From contig JACZUR010000013.1 of NCBI GenBank assembly GCA_022573095.1, positions 1 through 17,366 of the forward strand: a stretch of DNA of 17,366 bases. The letters run 5' to 3'. Shown in pieces: positions 1 to 7,427 of this stretch. The DNA comes from Gemmatimonadota bacterium. GTDB lineage: Bacteria; Gemmatimonadota; Gemmatimonadetes; Gemmatimonadales; GWC2-71-9. The notes under the pieces are model-generated. The model was not told the DNA's origin. It did no database searches and saw nothing but the letters and a program-made list of their open reading frames with translations. The number at the start of each line of letters is the position of its first letter. Position 1 is the stretch's first letter. Both the position numbers and the translations under genes were made by a program.

Positions 1-22
1 CTTTAGAGGGTGTGTACGCCGG

Positions 23-1369
23 CTAAATCCCGAAGAGTGTCTTGATGGAGGTCCAGGTGGCTGGTATGACTCCGAGGATAAGCACCACAAACAGGACCGG
101 CGGAATCAGATACTTAATCAGCAGCGCCCATCCCTTTCTGGCTGTTTTGCTGGACATGCCCTGAGCCAGCTCTGCATCGGCCTGCGGAAGCAGCTTCCAG
201 CCTACGAGAATTGCCGTCAGCAATCCGCCAAGAATCAGTAAGAAATTGCCCACTATCTGATCGATAGCCGTTAGCAGATTCAAATTGAATACTGCGGAGG
301 GAATGCCGGCAAGCACTATCAGCATTCCCGCGCCGAGCGCCGCGGTCCGGCGAGCCATTCCGTGGTCTATGAATGCGGTGACCACAACCTCCAGTAGCGA
401 TATGGCAGACGTGAGAGCGGCGAAGAAGAGCATGATAAAAAAGGCGAGAACGATCCAATCACCGGAGCTACCGAGCAACTGTAGACCGGCTGGCAGTGCA
501 ATGAAAAGAGCCCCTACCATGCTCATTCCAACCTGGTCGGCGATTCCGAAACTGTAGATGATTGGGAACACGATCAGGCCAGCCGTAAACGCAACACCAA
601 AATCCGTCATAGCGACTATGGTTGCTTCTTTTCCAAGGTTCTCCTTTGATCTCAAGTAGGACGCGTAGGTCATGAGTGCGCCCATCCCGAGGCTTAGCGA
701 GAAGAAGGCCTGTCCAACGGCGTTGTTTACGACGCTCATGAAACTAATGTTGCCCAGATCGGTGTTCAGGTAAGCACCGTATCCCGCGCCGGCATTGGTA
801 AGTGTAGATGACCATATGGCTAGAGCTATGATGAGCAGGAAGAGCATCGGCATCATAATGATTGCAGCCCGCTCCAGGCCTTTGTGAATGCCCTTCAGCA
901 CAATAAAGATCGTGATCGCCATGAATAGGAGATGACCCACCACGGCCCCGCTGCCGGTCGAAACCGCACCGAAGTAGGCGGCCGTGTCAGTCGGAATCGC
1001 GTGGCGAAAGGCGTCGACAGAATACCTGATGGTCCAGCCGGCGATAACGGAGTAGTATGACAGGATTCCGAAACCACAAAAAACAAAGAGCCATCCCAGA
1101 GGACTCCATCGGTCCCCACCCAGCCGTTTGAGAGCCTGTGCCGGAGATTGCTGCGCGAGCCGCCCGATAGCGAACTCCGACGTCATCACCGGAATGCCAA
1201 CCATGGCCACGAAAATGAGGTAGAGTGCTACGAAGTAGATACCGCCGCCCTGGGCAGACACGTAGGAGAACCTCCACATGTTGCCGAGGCCGACTGCGGA
1301 CCCGACGGCTGCCAGGATAAATCCGGCCCTCGAACCCCACTGCTCGCGCTCTGTAGCTCCGGTTGTCAT
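23..1369 (-). CDS. Sodium-dependent transporter, neurotransmitter:sodium symporter (LeuT-fold) family
   Basis: This 448-residue inner-membrane protein should import an amino acid or related small molecule with Na+. The N-terminal stretch WGSRAGFILAAVGSAVGLGN (residues 11-30) matches the partly unwound TM1 of LeuT. FFSLSLGMGALMTYASYLR (222-240) matches TM6, and FFAALTSAIS (315-324) matches TM8, whose Thr-Ser pair contributes to the second Na+ site in LeuT. About 11 hydrophobic segments follow, as in short prokaryotic members without TM12. Asp256 in TM7 may be the acid that replaces chloride in bacterial homologues; this alignment is tentative. I chose ATG 1369 because AGGAG lies about 7 bases upstream; an in-frame TTG at 1387 would place that site inside the gene. 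It is divergent from the M1 peptidase with an 85-base gap. The substrate cannot be told from the sequence. Confidence 0.93.
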   Translation of the reverse strand: MTTGATEREQWGSRAGFILAAVGSAVGLGNMWRFSYVSAQGGGIYFVALYLIFVAMVGIPVMTSEFAIGRLAQQSPAQALKRLGGDRWSPLGWLFVFCGFGILSYYSVIAGWTIRYSVDAFRHAIPTDTAAYFGAVSTGSGAVVGHLLFMAITIFIVLKGIHKGLERAAIIMMPMLFLLIIALAIWSSTLTNAGAGYGAYLNTDLGNISFMSVVNNAVGQAFFSLSLGMGALMTYASYLRSKENLGKEATIVAMTDFGVAFTAGLIVFPIIYSFGIADQVGMSMVGALFIALPAGLQLLGSSGDWIVLAFFIMLFFAALTSAISLLEVVVTAFIDHGMARRTAALGAGMLIVLAGIPSAVFNLNLLTAIDQIVGNFLLILGGLLTAILVGWKLLPQADAELAQGMSSKTARKGWALLIKYLIPPVLFVVLILGVIPATWTSIKTLFGI

Positions 1370-1454
1370 AACTGCTCCTGAGTGCAAAAGTGCCTATACT
1401 TTAAGCATTCTTCGGCTGGTGTCTAGACCAGGATGGAATAAATATGAGGTACAG

Positions 1455-3038
1455 GTGATAGGCATCTTAGTTCCGATACTCTTTGCTCAAAGCCAACTAA
1501 ACCTTGTTGTGGACGAGATCAGGCTGAGCCAGGATATGCTCGCGTATGATATCTCGGTCTCGCTACCGGAGACTGGAACCGTCATTCAAGCGAGTACCGG
1601 AATCAGATTTCTCGTGGTCGGCGGCGAGGGGCCACTGATTCTGGATTTTGATTCGGTCTTCACCATTGATTCAGTCACATCCGGAGGTCGAAGCATTGCG
1701 GCGCGCCTGGCGGGAGAAAGATTGGAGGTGCTGCATTGGGGTGATCCGGGCGATACGCTCGATCTGACGATCTACTATCACGGGAGTCCAGCAGACGGGT
1801 TGTTCATCCAGGACAACGTACATGGGGAAAGAAGTGCGTTTGCGGATAATTGGCCTAACAGGGCTCACCACTGGTTTCCGTCCGAAGACCATCCCTCAGA
1901 TAAAGCCTTTGCCACCTTTGCCGTCGAGGCGCCAGATGGCTGGTCGGTCGTAGCCAACGGCGAATTCGTCGGTAGGGAGGAGACGCAGAACGGACGTGCG
2001 ATCTGGAGATGGCAGACCACCCGGCAGATCCCCGTCTACACGATGGTAATAGGTGCGGGGGAGTTCACGGTCACCGAGATGGGAACCGTGGACGGCAGGC
2101 CACAGAGTCTGTGGACCTTTAGGCAGGATTCGGCCTTCGCCGCTGACGGCCCGCTGGCCAGGGTCGTCGACATAGCGCAGCGCCTCACGGATCTGATAGG
2201 ACCCTTTCCCTACGCGAAACTCGCTCATGTTGAATCTTCGACTCGGTTTGGTGGCATGGAGAATAGTTCAGCTATTTTCTACGCTGAGGGAGCGTACGCA
2301 GGCCGGCGTATGGGAGAGAGCGTGGTGGCGCACGAGATTGCTCACCAGTGGTTTGGTGACGCGGTAACAGAGTATGACTGGCACCACCTCTGGTTGTCGG
2401 AGGGTTTTGCGAGCTACTTCGGACCGCTCTACTACGAGCTAGCTGGAGAGGACAGCACCTTCAGGGCTGCGATACAGAGGAACAAGCGCGTCTATATGGA
2501 ATCGGACGTAGTGAACCGGCCCGTGATCGATCCCGCAGTGGAGTCGCTATTCGATCTGCTGAATCACAACAACTACGAAAAGGGATCGTTGATACTTCAT
2601 ATGCTTAGAACGGAGATAGGTGACTCGGCGTTCTTCAGGGGCGTACGGAGGTTTTACAGCGAGTACCGGGATTCGACAGCGCTGTCCGCCGATCTCATGG
2701 CGATCATGGAAGATGAGGCAGGTCGCTCCCTAAGGTGGTTTTTCAGTCAATGGTTGTTGCAACCCGGGTACCCACAGATCGAAGTCAACTGGCGTTACGA
2801 GGGGCAGGATGTACATGTCTCCGTCACGCAGACACAGCGCGGCGACTGGGGCCGTTACAGGTTCACCTTGCCGATAGCTCTGGAGTATGAAGATGGGAAC
2901 ACAGCGCGTGCGTATGTGCAGGTTCGGAGGAGAGCGAACACTTTCAGGCTGCCGAGTCCGCGGGCACGGCCGGCTCGCGTGATCTTTGATCCCGAGGGGA
3001 CGCTTCTAGCTCAAATTAGGGAAACCGGTAACCCCTAG
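1455..3038 (+). CDS. Secreted M1-family zinc aminopeptidase
   Basis: This is a gluzincin-type metallopeptidase expected to remove N-terminal residues from peptides outside the cytoplasm. With the GTG start at 1455 it has 527 residues. The exopeptidase motif GGMEN is at 266-270. The zinc site is HEIAH (293-297) plus Glu316 in LSEGF, an exact HExxH-x18-E. Tyr374 in NNYEKGS fits the transition-state tyrosine. It is shorter than many M1 enzymes and stops soon after the catalytic domain, with about 90 residues of beta-rich tail and no large helical C-terminal domain. A hydrophobic start ending in AQS looks like a short signal peptide. GAGGT lies five bases before GTG 1455. GTG 1419 would give 539 residues and a charged n-region but has no good ribosome binding site, so the start is uncertain. 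A TATACT hexamer at 1395-1400 might be a -10 but has no matching -35. Confidence 0.9.
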   Translation: MIGILVPILFAQSQLNLVVDEIRLSQDMLAYDISVSLPETGTVIQASTGIRFLVVGGEGPLILDFDSVFTIDSVTSGGRSIAARLAGERLEVLHWGDPGDTLDLTIYYHGSPADGLFIQDNVHGERSAFADNWPNRAHHWFPSEDHPSDKAFATFAVEAPDGWSVVANGEFVGREETQNGRAIWRWQTTRQIPVYTMVIGAGEFTVTEMGTVDGRPQSLWTFRQDSAFAADGPLARVVDIAQRLTDLIGPFPYAKLAHVESSTRFGGMENSSAIFYAEGAYAGRRMGESVVAHEIAHQWFGDAVTEYDWHHLWLSEGFASYFGPLYYELAGEDSTFRAAIQRNKRVYMESDVVNRPVIDPAVESLFDLLNHNNYEKGSLILHMLRTEIGDSAFFRGVRRFYSEYRDSTALSADLMAIMEDEAGRSLRWFFSQWLLQPGYPQIEVNWRYEGQDVHVSVTQTQRGDWGRYRFTLPIALEYEDGNTARAYVQVRRRANTFRLPSPRARPARVIFDPEGTLLAQIRETGNP

Positions 3039-3042
3039 AGTC

Positions 3043-3091
3043 GGAGCGGGGAGCAGGGAGCGGGAATCGAGAATCGGGAAGCGGGGAATGG
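3043..3091. repeat. Degenerate 7-bp tandem array, consensus GRA(G/T)CGG, seven units
   Basis: Starting five bases after the M1 peptidase stop, the sequence divides without gaps into seven heptamers: GGAGCGG, GGAGCAG, GGAGCGG, GAATCGA, GAATCGG, GAAGCGG and GGAATGG. The top strand is strongly purine-rich. A 7-bp period does not fit a codon phase, and no gene covers it. Similar purine-rich units recur loosely at 3141-3157. Short tandem heptamers are known from intergenic DNA of some bacteria, for example the STRR repeats of cyanobacteria; any relation to those is not implied. Function unknown. Confidence 0.75.
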
Positions 3092-3095
3092 AAAT

Positions 3096-3126
3096 CTTAC
3101 CGCTTACGGCCTACAGCTTACAGCTT
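3096..3126. repeat. Second 7-bp tandem array, consensus CTTACRG, four units plus a partial unit
   Basis: Four consecutive heptamers are visible, CTTACCG, CTTACGG, CCTACAG and CTTACAG, followed by a partial CTT that runs into a six-T tract (3125-3130). The motif is neither the complement nor a variant of the purine array four bases upstream, yet it has the same 7-bp period. It lies between the stops of the convergent M1 peptidase and TetR genes. No stable hairpin precedes the T tract, so I do not call a terminator. Confidence 0.7.
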
Positions 3127-3155
3127 TTTTCGTGCAACGTGGAGGGGAAGGGAGC

Positions 3156-3172
3156 GGGGGACCTGACCCCCC
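3156..3172. repeat. Small GC-only inverted repeat between convergent genes
   Basis: GGGGG (3156-3160), a six-base spacer ACCTGA, and a C run (3167-3172) can pair as a five- to six-base stem on either strand. It lies between the ends of the M1 peptidase and TetR genes and could slow transcription from either side. No T tract follows on either strand, so intrinsic termination is unproven. The rest of the 3173-3203 gap shows nothing recognisable. Confidence 0.3.
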
Positions 3173-3203
3173 GACCGGCAGACCCGCCGACCTCGCCGTG
3201 GCC

Positions 3204-3824
3204 TTACCGGCTAGAGTTGACCGACACCGCCTGCCAGGCAGCGTCGACCACCTGCGTCAGGTAGCCCTTGTCCCCCGTCCACACACCGGAGGCGAGTTTA
3301 TTCACCGCCAGCGCGACCAGTTGTAGCCACACATCAGCCCAGACCTCGGCCGACCCGGATCTCACCACTCCATCAGACTTTCCGGACGCCATGATCGAGA
3401 TGAGTAAGGCGTGGAATTCGATCCGTATGTTACGGCTTTCGTCGTCCAGCAGCTTTTCCACCGGCATGACGAAAACTAGGTATGCGAGATGGCGGTTGCG
3501 CCGGGTGAGATCAAACCATCTCTCAGCCAGCACCTCTAGCTTCTGCTTACAGTTGGTTATTGTCTTCCCCTCATCGAGGGGCTTCGCGTAAATACGTAGG
3601 GCTCCCCGATAGATCTCGTTGAACATGTGACTCTTGCCACTGAAGTGCCGGTAGATGGTTCCCTCCGCCACTCCCGCTTTGGCGGCTATCTGAGGCGTTG
3701 TGCTCGCGTGATATCCGAGCGTGGTGAAAAGCTCCAACGCAGACGTAACGAGCCGTTCCTTAGTAGCTTCCGGGTTTCGCCGACGGGGAGCGGCAGATCT
3801 TGCCCTAAGATCGGTGTGAGTCAT
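3204..3824 (-). CDS. TetR/AcrR-family transcriptional regulator
   Basis: This 206-residue protein is a ligand-responsive DNA-binding repressor of the TetR type. Residues about 21-67 form the N-terminal helix-turn-helix domain: ATKERLVTSALELFTTLGYH, then TTPQIAAKAGVAEGTIYRHF, where GTIYRHF is the typical recognition-helix ending. The C-terminal helical region, which would bind ligand and dimerise, is too variable to predict a ligand. A basic stretch (RRR at 14-16) precedes the domain. I chose ATG 3824, which gives the usual family length. The frame stays open upstream to a TTG at 3932, but those extra residues do not look like the family. The gene is divergent from the saccharopine-dehydrogenase-like gene across a 125-base gap, so it may repress that gene and itself. 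Confidence 0.9.
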   Translation of the reverse strand: MTHTDLRARSAAPRRRNPEATKERLVTSALELFTTLGYHASTTPQIAAKAGVAEGTIYRHFSGKSHMFNEIYRGALRIYAKPLDEGKTITNCKQKLEVLAERWFDLTRRNRHLAYLVFVMPVEKLLDDESRNIRIEFHALLISIMASGKSDGVVRSGSAEVWADVWLQLVALAVNKLASGVWTGDKGYLTQVVDAAWQAVSVNSSR

Positions 3825-3881
3825 GCCCCATAAGATGTGCTCTGGGATCAGAATTCGGTAGGACTCTTTTTTTCGCCGTTG

Positions 3882-3898
3882 CCATTCCAAGGAAGTGG
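3882..3898. promoter_or_regulatory. Candidate operator (imperfect palindrome) between tetR-type gene and its divergent neighbour
   Basis: The arms CCA-TTCC and GGAA-TGG flank a two-base AA centre, with one extra G in the right arm. It lies midway between the divergent starts, where TetR regulators often bind. The stem is short and imperfect, and such a match can occur by chance. I see no convincing -35/-10 pair in the surrounding 125 bases. Confidence 0.2.
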
Positions 3899-3949
3899 TC
3901 AACGCTCTATGTTTCGCCTCCCGGTAATACAATTTGGTGGAGATAGTTC

Positions 3950-5080
3950 ATGAGAATGTTGGTTCTAGGCGCTGGTCTGCAGGGTACTGCCTGCGCGTTT
4001 GATCTGTCAGTCAATTCCGAATCGGAGGTGACGCTCGCCGACGTTCATCCGCAGAAGCTTCCCAGCTTTCTCGTCTCCCAAAAGTCGAGGATCGACGTCA
4101 AGAAACTCGACGTGCGTGATCGTGCGGCGGTGTTGAATCTCATGGGTGAACACGATGCAGTAATGAGTGCCCTTCCGTACTACTTCAACGCTGACATGGC
4201 TGCTCTAGCGGTGGAGTGTGGTGTTCACTACGCGGACCTGGGTGGCAATACTCAGATCGTGCGTGAGCAGCAGGCCCTCGACGATGGCGCTGTCGCCAAA
4301 GGAATCAGTGTGGTTCTTGATTGCGGACTCGCGCCAGGGATGGTCAACATTCTGGCGGCGGAGGGGATGGGCCGGCTCGACAAAGTCGAGTCCGTTAAGC
4401 TCTACGCAGGAGGCCTGCCGCAGAACCCTGAACCCCCGCTCAACTATCAGATCGCATATTCGCTCGAGGGTGTGCTCGATTACTACACGACAGATTCATG
4501 GGTGCTGCGCGGTGGCAAACTGGTCGAGGTTGAGGCTCTTACAGGCCTGGAGAGTGTGGAATTCGAAGATCTTGGTACGCTGGAAGCCTTTCATACCGCC
4601 GGTGGCCTGTCGACGATGCCTTGGGACTACGAGGGTAAAGTTGAAACCATGGAGTACAAGACGCTGCGGTACCCGGGTCATGCGAATGCCATGCGAACCA
4701 TTCGCGATCTGGGTTTGCTCGACCTCGAACCTGTAAGGCTTGGGGAGATTGATGTTGTCCCAAGGGACTTGTTCATCTCTACTGTCGACCCGATTCTACG
4801 TAAGTCCGGGTCACCCGACTTGGTTGTGCTGCGAGTCGTCGCCACCGGGCTGGTAGACAATTGCAGCAAGGAGATCGCATTCGAGTTAGTCGACCATCAC
4901 GACGCAGAAAACGCTATCTCGGCCATGATGCGAACGACGGGGTATTCGCTTGCGCTGACCGGCGTGATGATGGTTGAGGGTACAATTACATGTGGGGTCC
5001 ACACGGCGGCGGAGTGCACACCCTACGAAAGCTACGTAGGTGAACTCAGAAAACGCGGTATAGACGTCCAGGAGATCTAG
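3950..5080 (+). CDS. Saccharopine dehydrogenase-family NAD(P)-dependent oxidoreductase
   Basis: The 376-residue product has an N-terminal Rossmann fold with the dinucleotide motif GAGLQG (residues 7-12). A conserved block then reads ALPYYFNADMAALAVECGVHYADLGG, typical of the Lys9-like saccharopine dehydrogenase family, and LDCGLAPGMVNILA continues that likeness. Family members act in lysine metabolism as saccharopine reductases, or in polyamine synthesis as carboxynorspermidine dehydrogenases, and many remain uncharacterised; the sequence alone does not decide the substrate. A good ribosome site (GGTGGAG) lies seven bases before ATG 3950. The gene is alone on its strand and divergent from a TetR regulator. 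Its stop overlaps that of the convergent outer-membrane gene: the palindrome CTAG at 5077-5080 supplies TAG on both strands. Confidence 0.87.
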   Translation: MRMLVLGAGLQGTACAFDLSVNSESEVTLADVHPQKLPSFLVSQKSRIDVKKLDVRDRAAVLNLMGEHDAVMSALPYYFNADMAALAVECGVHYADLGGNTQIVREQQALDDGAVAKGISVVLDCGLAPGMVNILAAEGMGRLDKVESVKLYAGGLPQNPEPPLNYQIAYSLEGVLDYYTTDSWVLRGGKLVEVEALTGLESVEFEDLGTLEAFHTAGGLSTMPWDYEGKVETMEYKTLRYPGHANAMRTIRDLGLLDLEPVRLGEIDVVPRDLFISTVDPILRKSGSPDLVVLRVVATGLVDNCSKEIAFELVDHHDAENAISAMMRTTGYSLALTGVMMVEGTITCGVHTAAECTPYESYVGELRKRGIDVQEI

Positions 5081-6258
5081 AAGGGCCAGCGGGTGTGGAG
5101 TTCCCACTCCAATCCGTCAGGTCCTACGCCGGCCGTCACGCCAAGAATCCCGGCGCGACCTATCTGCACGAACAGGCCACCGCCAGAACCTACCTTCATT
5201 CCGTCAAGCGTGATCCTGAATTCTTCGCTCTGAAAAACTCGTCCTGCGTCTACGAACCAGACGAAGGTAACCGGTACGAATGTTGGGTGGGGAAAGAGGC
5301 CGTATCGCAGATCGAAATTAAAGAGTAGTTTGCCGCGGCCCAGCAGGCGGTTGTCGGTCAGCGCCCGGTGCGATGAGCCTCCTATGCCGTCGTATCGCCG
5401 GCGTCCGGAGTCAACTATGTAGTAAGACCCCAGTCTGGGAGTGCCACCCATGTTTTGTCCCATCGCCCTTCCTGCCAACACGACTCTTCTGCCAACGGGC
5501 AGATAGCCGCTCGCGCTGACCGTCGTCCGAGTGTAAGTGTGATCTCCGGCGAAATCCGCGTCGGCGGCGCCGTAAATAGCCTCTAGCAGGAGGCCGCTGC
5601 GAGGCGCCGCTTCATCGCTCCGGCTATCCCAGATCAGACCCACCTTACCGGATACATCGCCCTGCGTAACTCCGATCGTCGGATCGATTCCCAGGACGGA
5701 ATCGATTGCTATCTGACCGAGCTGGGATAGCGGCTCAATTCGCCATCGCTCAATGTTGAATCCGGTCAAAAACCAAAGATCCGCAAAGATCCGCCTCTGA
5801 ACATCGCCCGCGAAAAACCTTCTGATGTTGCGCGATCTATAGAAGAACGGCTGCGCGTCGGTCTCGTTCGCGGAATCGAAGACGGAGTTGTTCCCGATCC
5901 CGAAGTACTGCTCACGGGAGCGGCGCTGGGCGGCCAGCGCGAAGTTGAACCTCCAGCCGCGAATGGTTGCGGGCGCGTTAAACGCCAAGGTGACCTCTCT
6001 GCTGCCGGAAGTGGATGCGTGTCCATCAAGTGTTAGCGCCCACTTATAGATTGGTCGGTAGTCTTCGTCACCGAATCTGATGGGATTGATAATCGCGTAG
6101 TATCCGCCTGCGGTAAGTCCCTCGCTTGACGAGTAGAGCAGCTTGGGATACCACGTATCTATCAAGTGGTGATGTGCCGGAAAGATACTTGGCAGCTGCG
6201 CTCTGGCAGGTTGCCAAGCTAGGAAGGCGAGGCCTACGATAGTGGCAGTTCTTCGCAT
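5077..6258 (-). CDS. Omp85/BamA-type outer-membrane beta-barrel protein (surface antigen D15-like), no POTRA domains
   Basis: This 393-residue protein begins with a signal peptide (MRRTATIVGLAFLAWQPARA, cleavage likely after residue 20). It then shows alternating beta-strand sequence rich in Tyr, Phe and Gly, and ends in Phe, the usual outer-membrane insertion signal. The DSRSDEAAPRSG block, the NRLLGRGKLLFNFDLRYG segment and VWFVDAGRVF match the C-terminal barrel of Omp85-family proteins. No POTRA repeats precede the barrel, so it is unlikely to be the essential BamA; an accessory or protein-specific role is possible but not shown. ATG 6258 shares its A with the TGA stop of the upstream asparaginase gene (TGATG), which favours coupled translation; a GTG one codon earlier (6261) is also possible. 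No strong independent ribosome site is visible. Confidence 0.83.
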   Translation of the reverse strand: MRRTATIVGLAFLAWQPARAQLPSIFPAHHHLIDTWYPKLLYSSSEGLTAGGYYAIINPIRFGDEDYRPIYKWALTLDGHASTSGSREVTLAFNAPATIRGWRFNFALAAQRRSREQYFGIGNNSVFDSANETDAQPFFYRSRNIRRFFAGDVQRRIFADLWFLTGFNIERWRIEPLSQLGQIAIDSVLGIDPTIGVTQGDVSGKVGLIWDSRSDEAAPRSGLLLEAIYGAADADFAGDHTYTRTTVSASGYLPVGRRVVLAGRAMGQNMGGTPRLGSYYIVDSGRRRYDGIGGSSHRALTDNRLLGRGKLLFNFDLRYGLFPHPTFVPVTFVWFVDAGRVFQSEEFRITLDGMKVGSGGGLFVQIGRAGILGVTAGVGPDGLEWELHTRWPF

Positions 6259-7298
6259 CACCGGCGTTCGAATAAATAGGCGGTGTCTTGCACTGAGGCC
6301 TCAGTGCCATCCCAAACGGCGAAGCTACTCGGATAGAGCGACGCCGCACCGAATTCGCCATTCTTATTTAAAGCATAGAAATTCAATCCGAAGGTTGGCC
6401 TTCCCTCTTCGTTCATCAGACGGGGCTGGGTTGTTTCCAGGACTCTTCGCAACGTCTCCAACGCCGCATCTGTCGGAGAAAGGCCTCGCCGCATTCCCTC
6501 GACGGTGAGAAATGCACCACAAACCTTGATGTTCGCTTCGCCTCTCCCCGTTGAGCCGGCCGCACCGACCGAGTTGTCAGTATACTGGCCTGCGCCAATG
6601 ATCGGCGAGTCACCCGCCCGCCCCGGGATCTTCCAGGCAAGCCCGCTGGTCGTAGTTACCGAGGAAACGTCGCCGTTCGAGTTCAGTACATTGCAGTTGA
6701 TTGTACCAGTAGGCCGCTGTACCATCTCCTCGTCGCCGTCCACATTCACCCAATCGTCGTCTGCACCTCGATTAGCTCGCCACCGGAGCCAGCGTTCGCG
6801 GCTGGCAGGGGTCATTAGATCTTCTTGCTGAAATCCGTAGGAGAGGGCGAACCTCGTTGCACCCACGCCGACCAACATTATGTGATCGGTATATTTCAAC
6901 ACGTACTTGGCGACCACGCTCGGTGTCTTTATACCCTCGATCGCGGCTACTGCTCCCGCGCGGCGGCTGGGTCCATGCATACACGACGCGTCTAACTGTA
7001 CTACGCCGTGTTCATTGGGGAGCCCACCGTAACCAACGGACATATCGGTGGGATCCAGTTCCCGAAGTTTGACTCCTTCGATGGCCGCATCGAGAGTGTC
7101 CATTCCCTGTTCGGCCAGTTCTCCGGCAGTCTGTACCGCGCCGAGGCCGTTCGCCGAAGCGATGGCAATAGCCCGGTTTCGCTCAGTATGAACGAACGGC
7201 GCGAGGGGAGTAGCGCTGAGTCTGGTGCTTCCCACCACGCCGGCGGTAAGGCCAGAGGCTATTTCCAGGAAAGTTCTACGGGTGACTTGGTCAGACAC
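6258..7298 (-). CDS. Tat-exported N4-(beta-N-acetylglucosaminyl)-L-asparaginase / isoaspartyl-peptidase-type Ntn hydrolase
   Basis: The 346-residue precursor starts with a Tat-type signal (TRRTFLEIASGLTAG, residues 6-20), so the enzyme should act in the periplasm after folding in the cytoplasm. It belongs to the asparaginase-2 family, which self-cleaves before a catalytic Thr. Here the site is PTG|TINCNVL, with Thr199 as the expected nucleophile. TTTSGLAWKIPGRAGDSPIIGAGQ follows, matching the family's substrate-binding region (GRAGDSP, GAG). Glycosylasparaginases usually carry Asp-Thr at the cleavage site; this one has Gly-Thr, as in plant-type and IaaA-type asparaginases, so specificity is uncertain. 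Start GTG 7298 has GGAGG five bases upstream. It is the first gene of a two-gene minus-strand unit with the outer-membrane barrel gene, behind a strong promoter candidate at 7340-7368. Confidence 0.9.
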   Translation of the reverse strand: MSDQVTRRTFLEIASGLTAGVVGSTRLSATPLAPFVHTERNRAIAIASANGLGAVQTAGELAEQGMDTLDAAIEGVKLRELDPTDMSVGYGGLPNEHGVVQLDASCMHGPSRRAGAVAAIEGIKTPSVVAKYVLKYTDHIMLVGVGATRFALSYGFQQEDLMTPASRERWLRWRANRGADDDWVNVDGDEEMVQRPTGTINCNVLNSNGDVSSVTTTSGLAWKIPGRAGDSPIIGAGQYTDNSVGAAGSTGRGEANIKVCGAFLTVEGMRRGLSPTDAALETLRRVLETTQPRLMNEEGRPTFGLNFYALNKNGEFGAASLYPSSFAVWDGTEASVQDTAYLFERR

Positions 7299-7339
7299 AT
7301 CGACCTCCGGGTCGGGTTGTCGTCATTTGTTCAGACGCG

Positions 7340-7368
7340 AATTAATGAGGGATAGCGGGCATTGTCAA
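7340..7368 (-). promoter_or_regulatory. Sigma-70-type promoter for the asparaginase/barrel unit
   Basis: On the minus strand a perfect TTGACA (7368-7363) is followed by exactly 17 bases and TTAATT (7345-7340). Transcription would start near 7333, giving a leader of about 35 bases with the GGAGG ribosome site before GTG 7298. This is the best promoter match in the window. The -35 forms half of the palindrome GTCAA-C-TTGAC (7364-7374), which it shares with the facing promoter. Confidence 0.55.
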
Positions 7369-7390
7369 CTTGACCGATAGTACGTAAATA
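7362..7390 (+). promoter_or_regulatory. Candidate promoter for the glycosyltransferase-led cluster
   Basis: TTGTCA (7362-7367), a 17-base spacer and TAAATA (7385-7390) give a plausible plus-strand promoter with a leader of about 30 bases before GTG 7428. Alternatives are TTGACC (7370-7375) with a longer spacer, or TATAAG (7397-7402) as the -10. The overlap with the -35 of the minus-strand promoter means both cannot easily be occupied at once. The -10 match is modest, so confidence is limited. Confidence 0.35.
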
Positions 7391-7427
7391 GTGTTCTATA
7401 AGTAACCACACTGTAACGTGCCGAGAT

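Noticed and set aside
1395..1400. TATACT as a -10 for the M1 peptidase
   Set aside because: No -35 lies at a fitting distance (the nearest, TTGTCA, is 26 bases upstream), so I mention it but do not call a promoter.
3124..3130. T tract as an intrinsic terminator for the M1 peptidase
   Set aside because: The bases before it are direct heptamer repeats and do not form a hairpin.
3132..3326. Short plus-strand open frame between the M1 peptidase and the TetR gene
   Set aside because: It overlaps the end of the TetR gene and the repeat region and has Gly/Pro/Arg-rich low-complexity translation.
4218..4736. Plus-strand open frame of 172 codons in another frame of the saccharopine-dehydrogenase-like gene
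   Set aside because: Arg-, Ser- and Trp-rich composition with no domain; an out-of-frame shadow.
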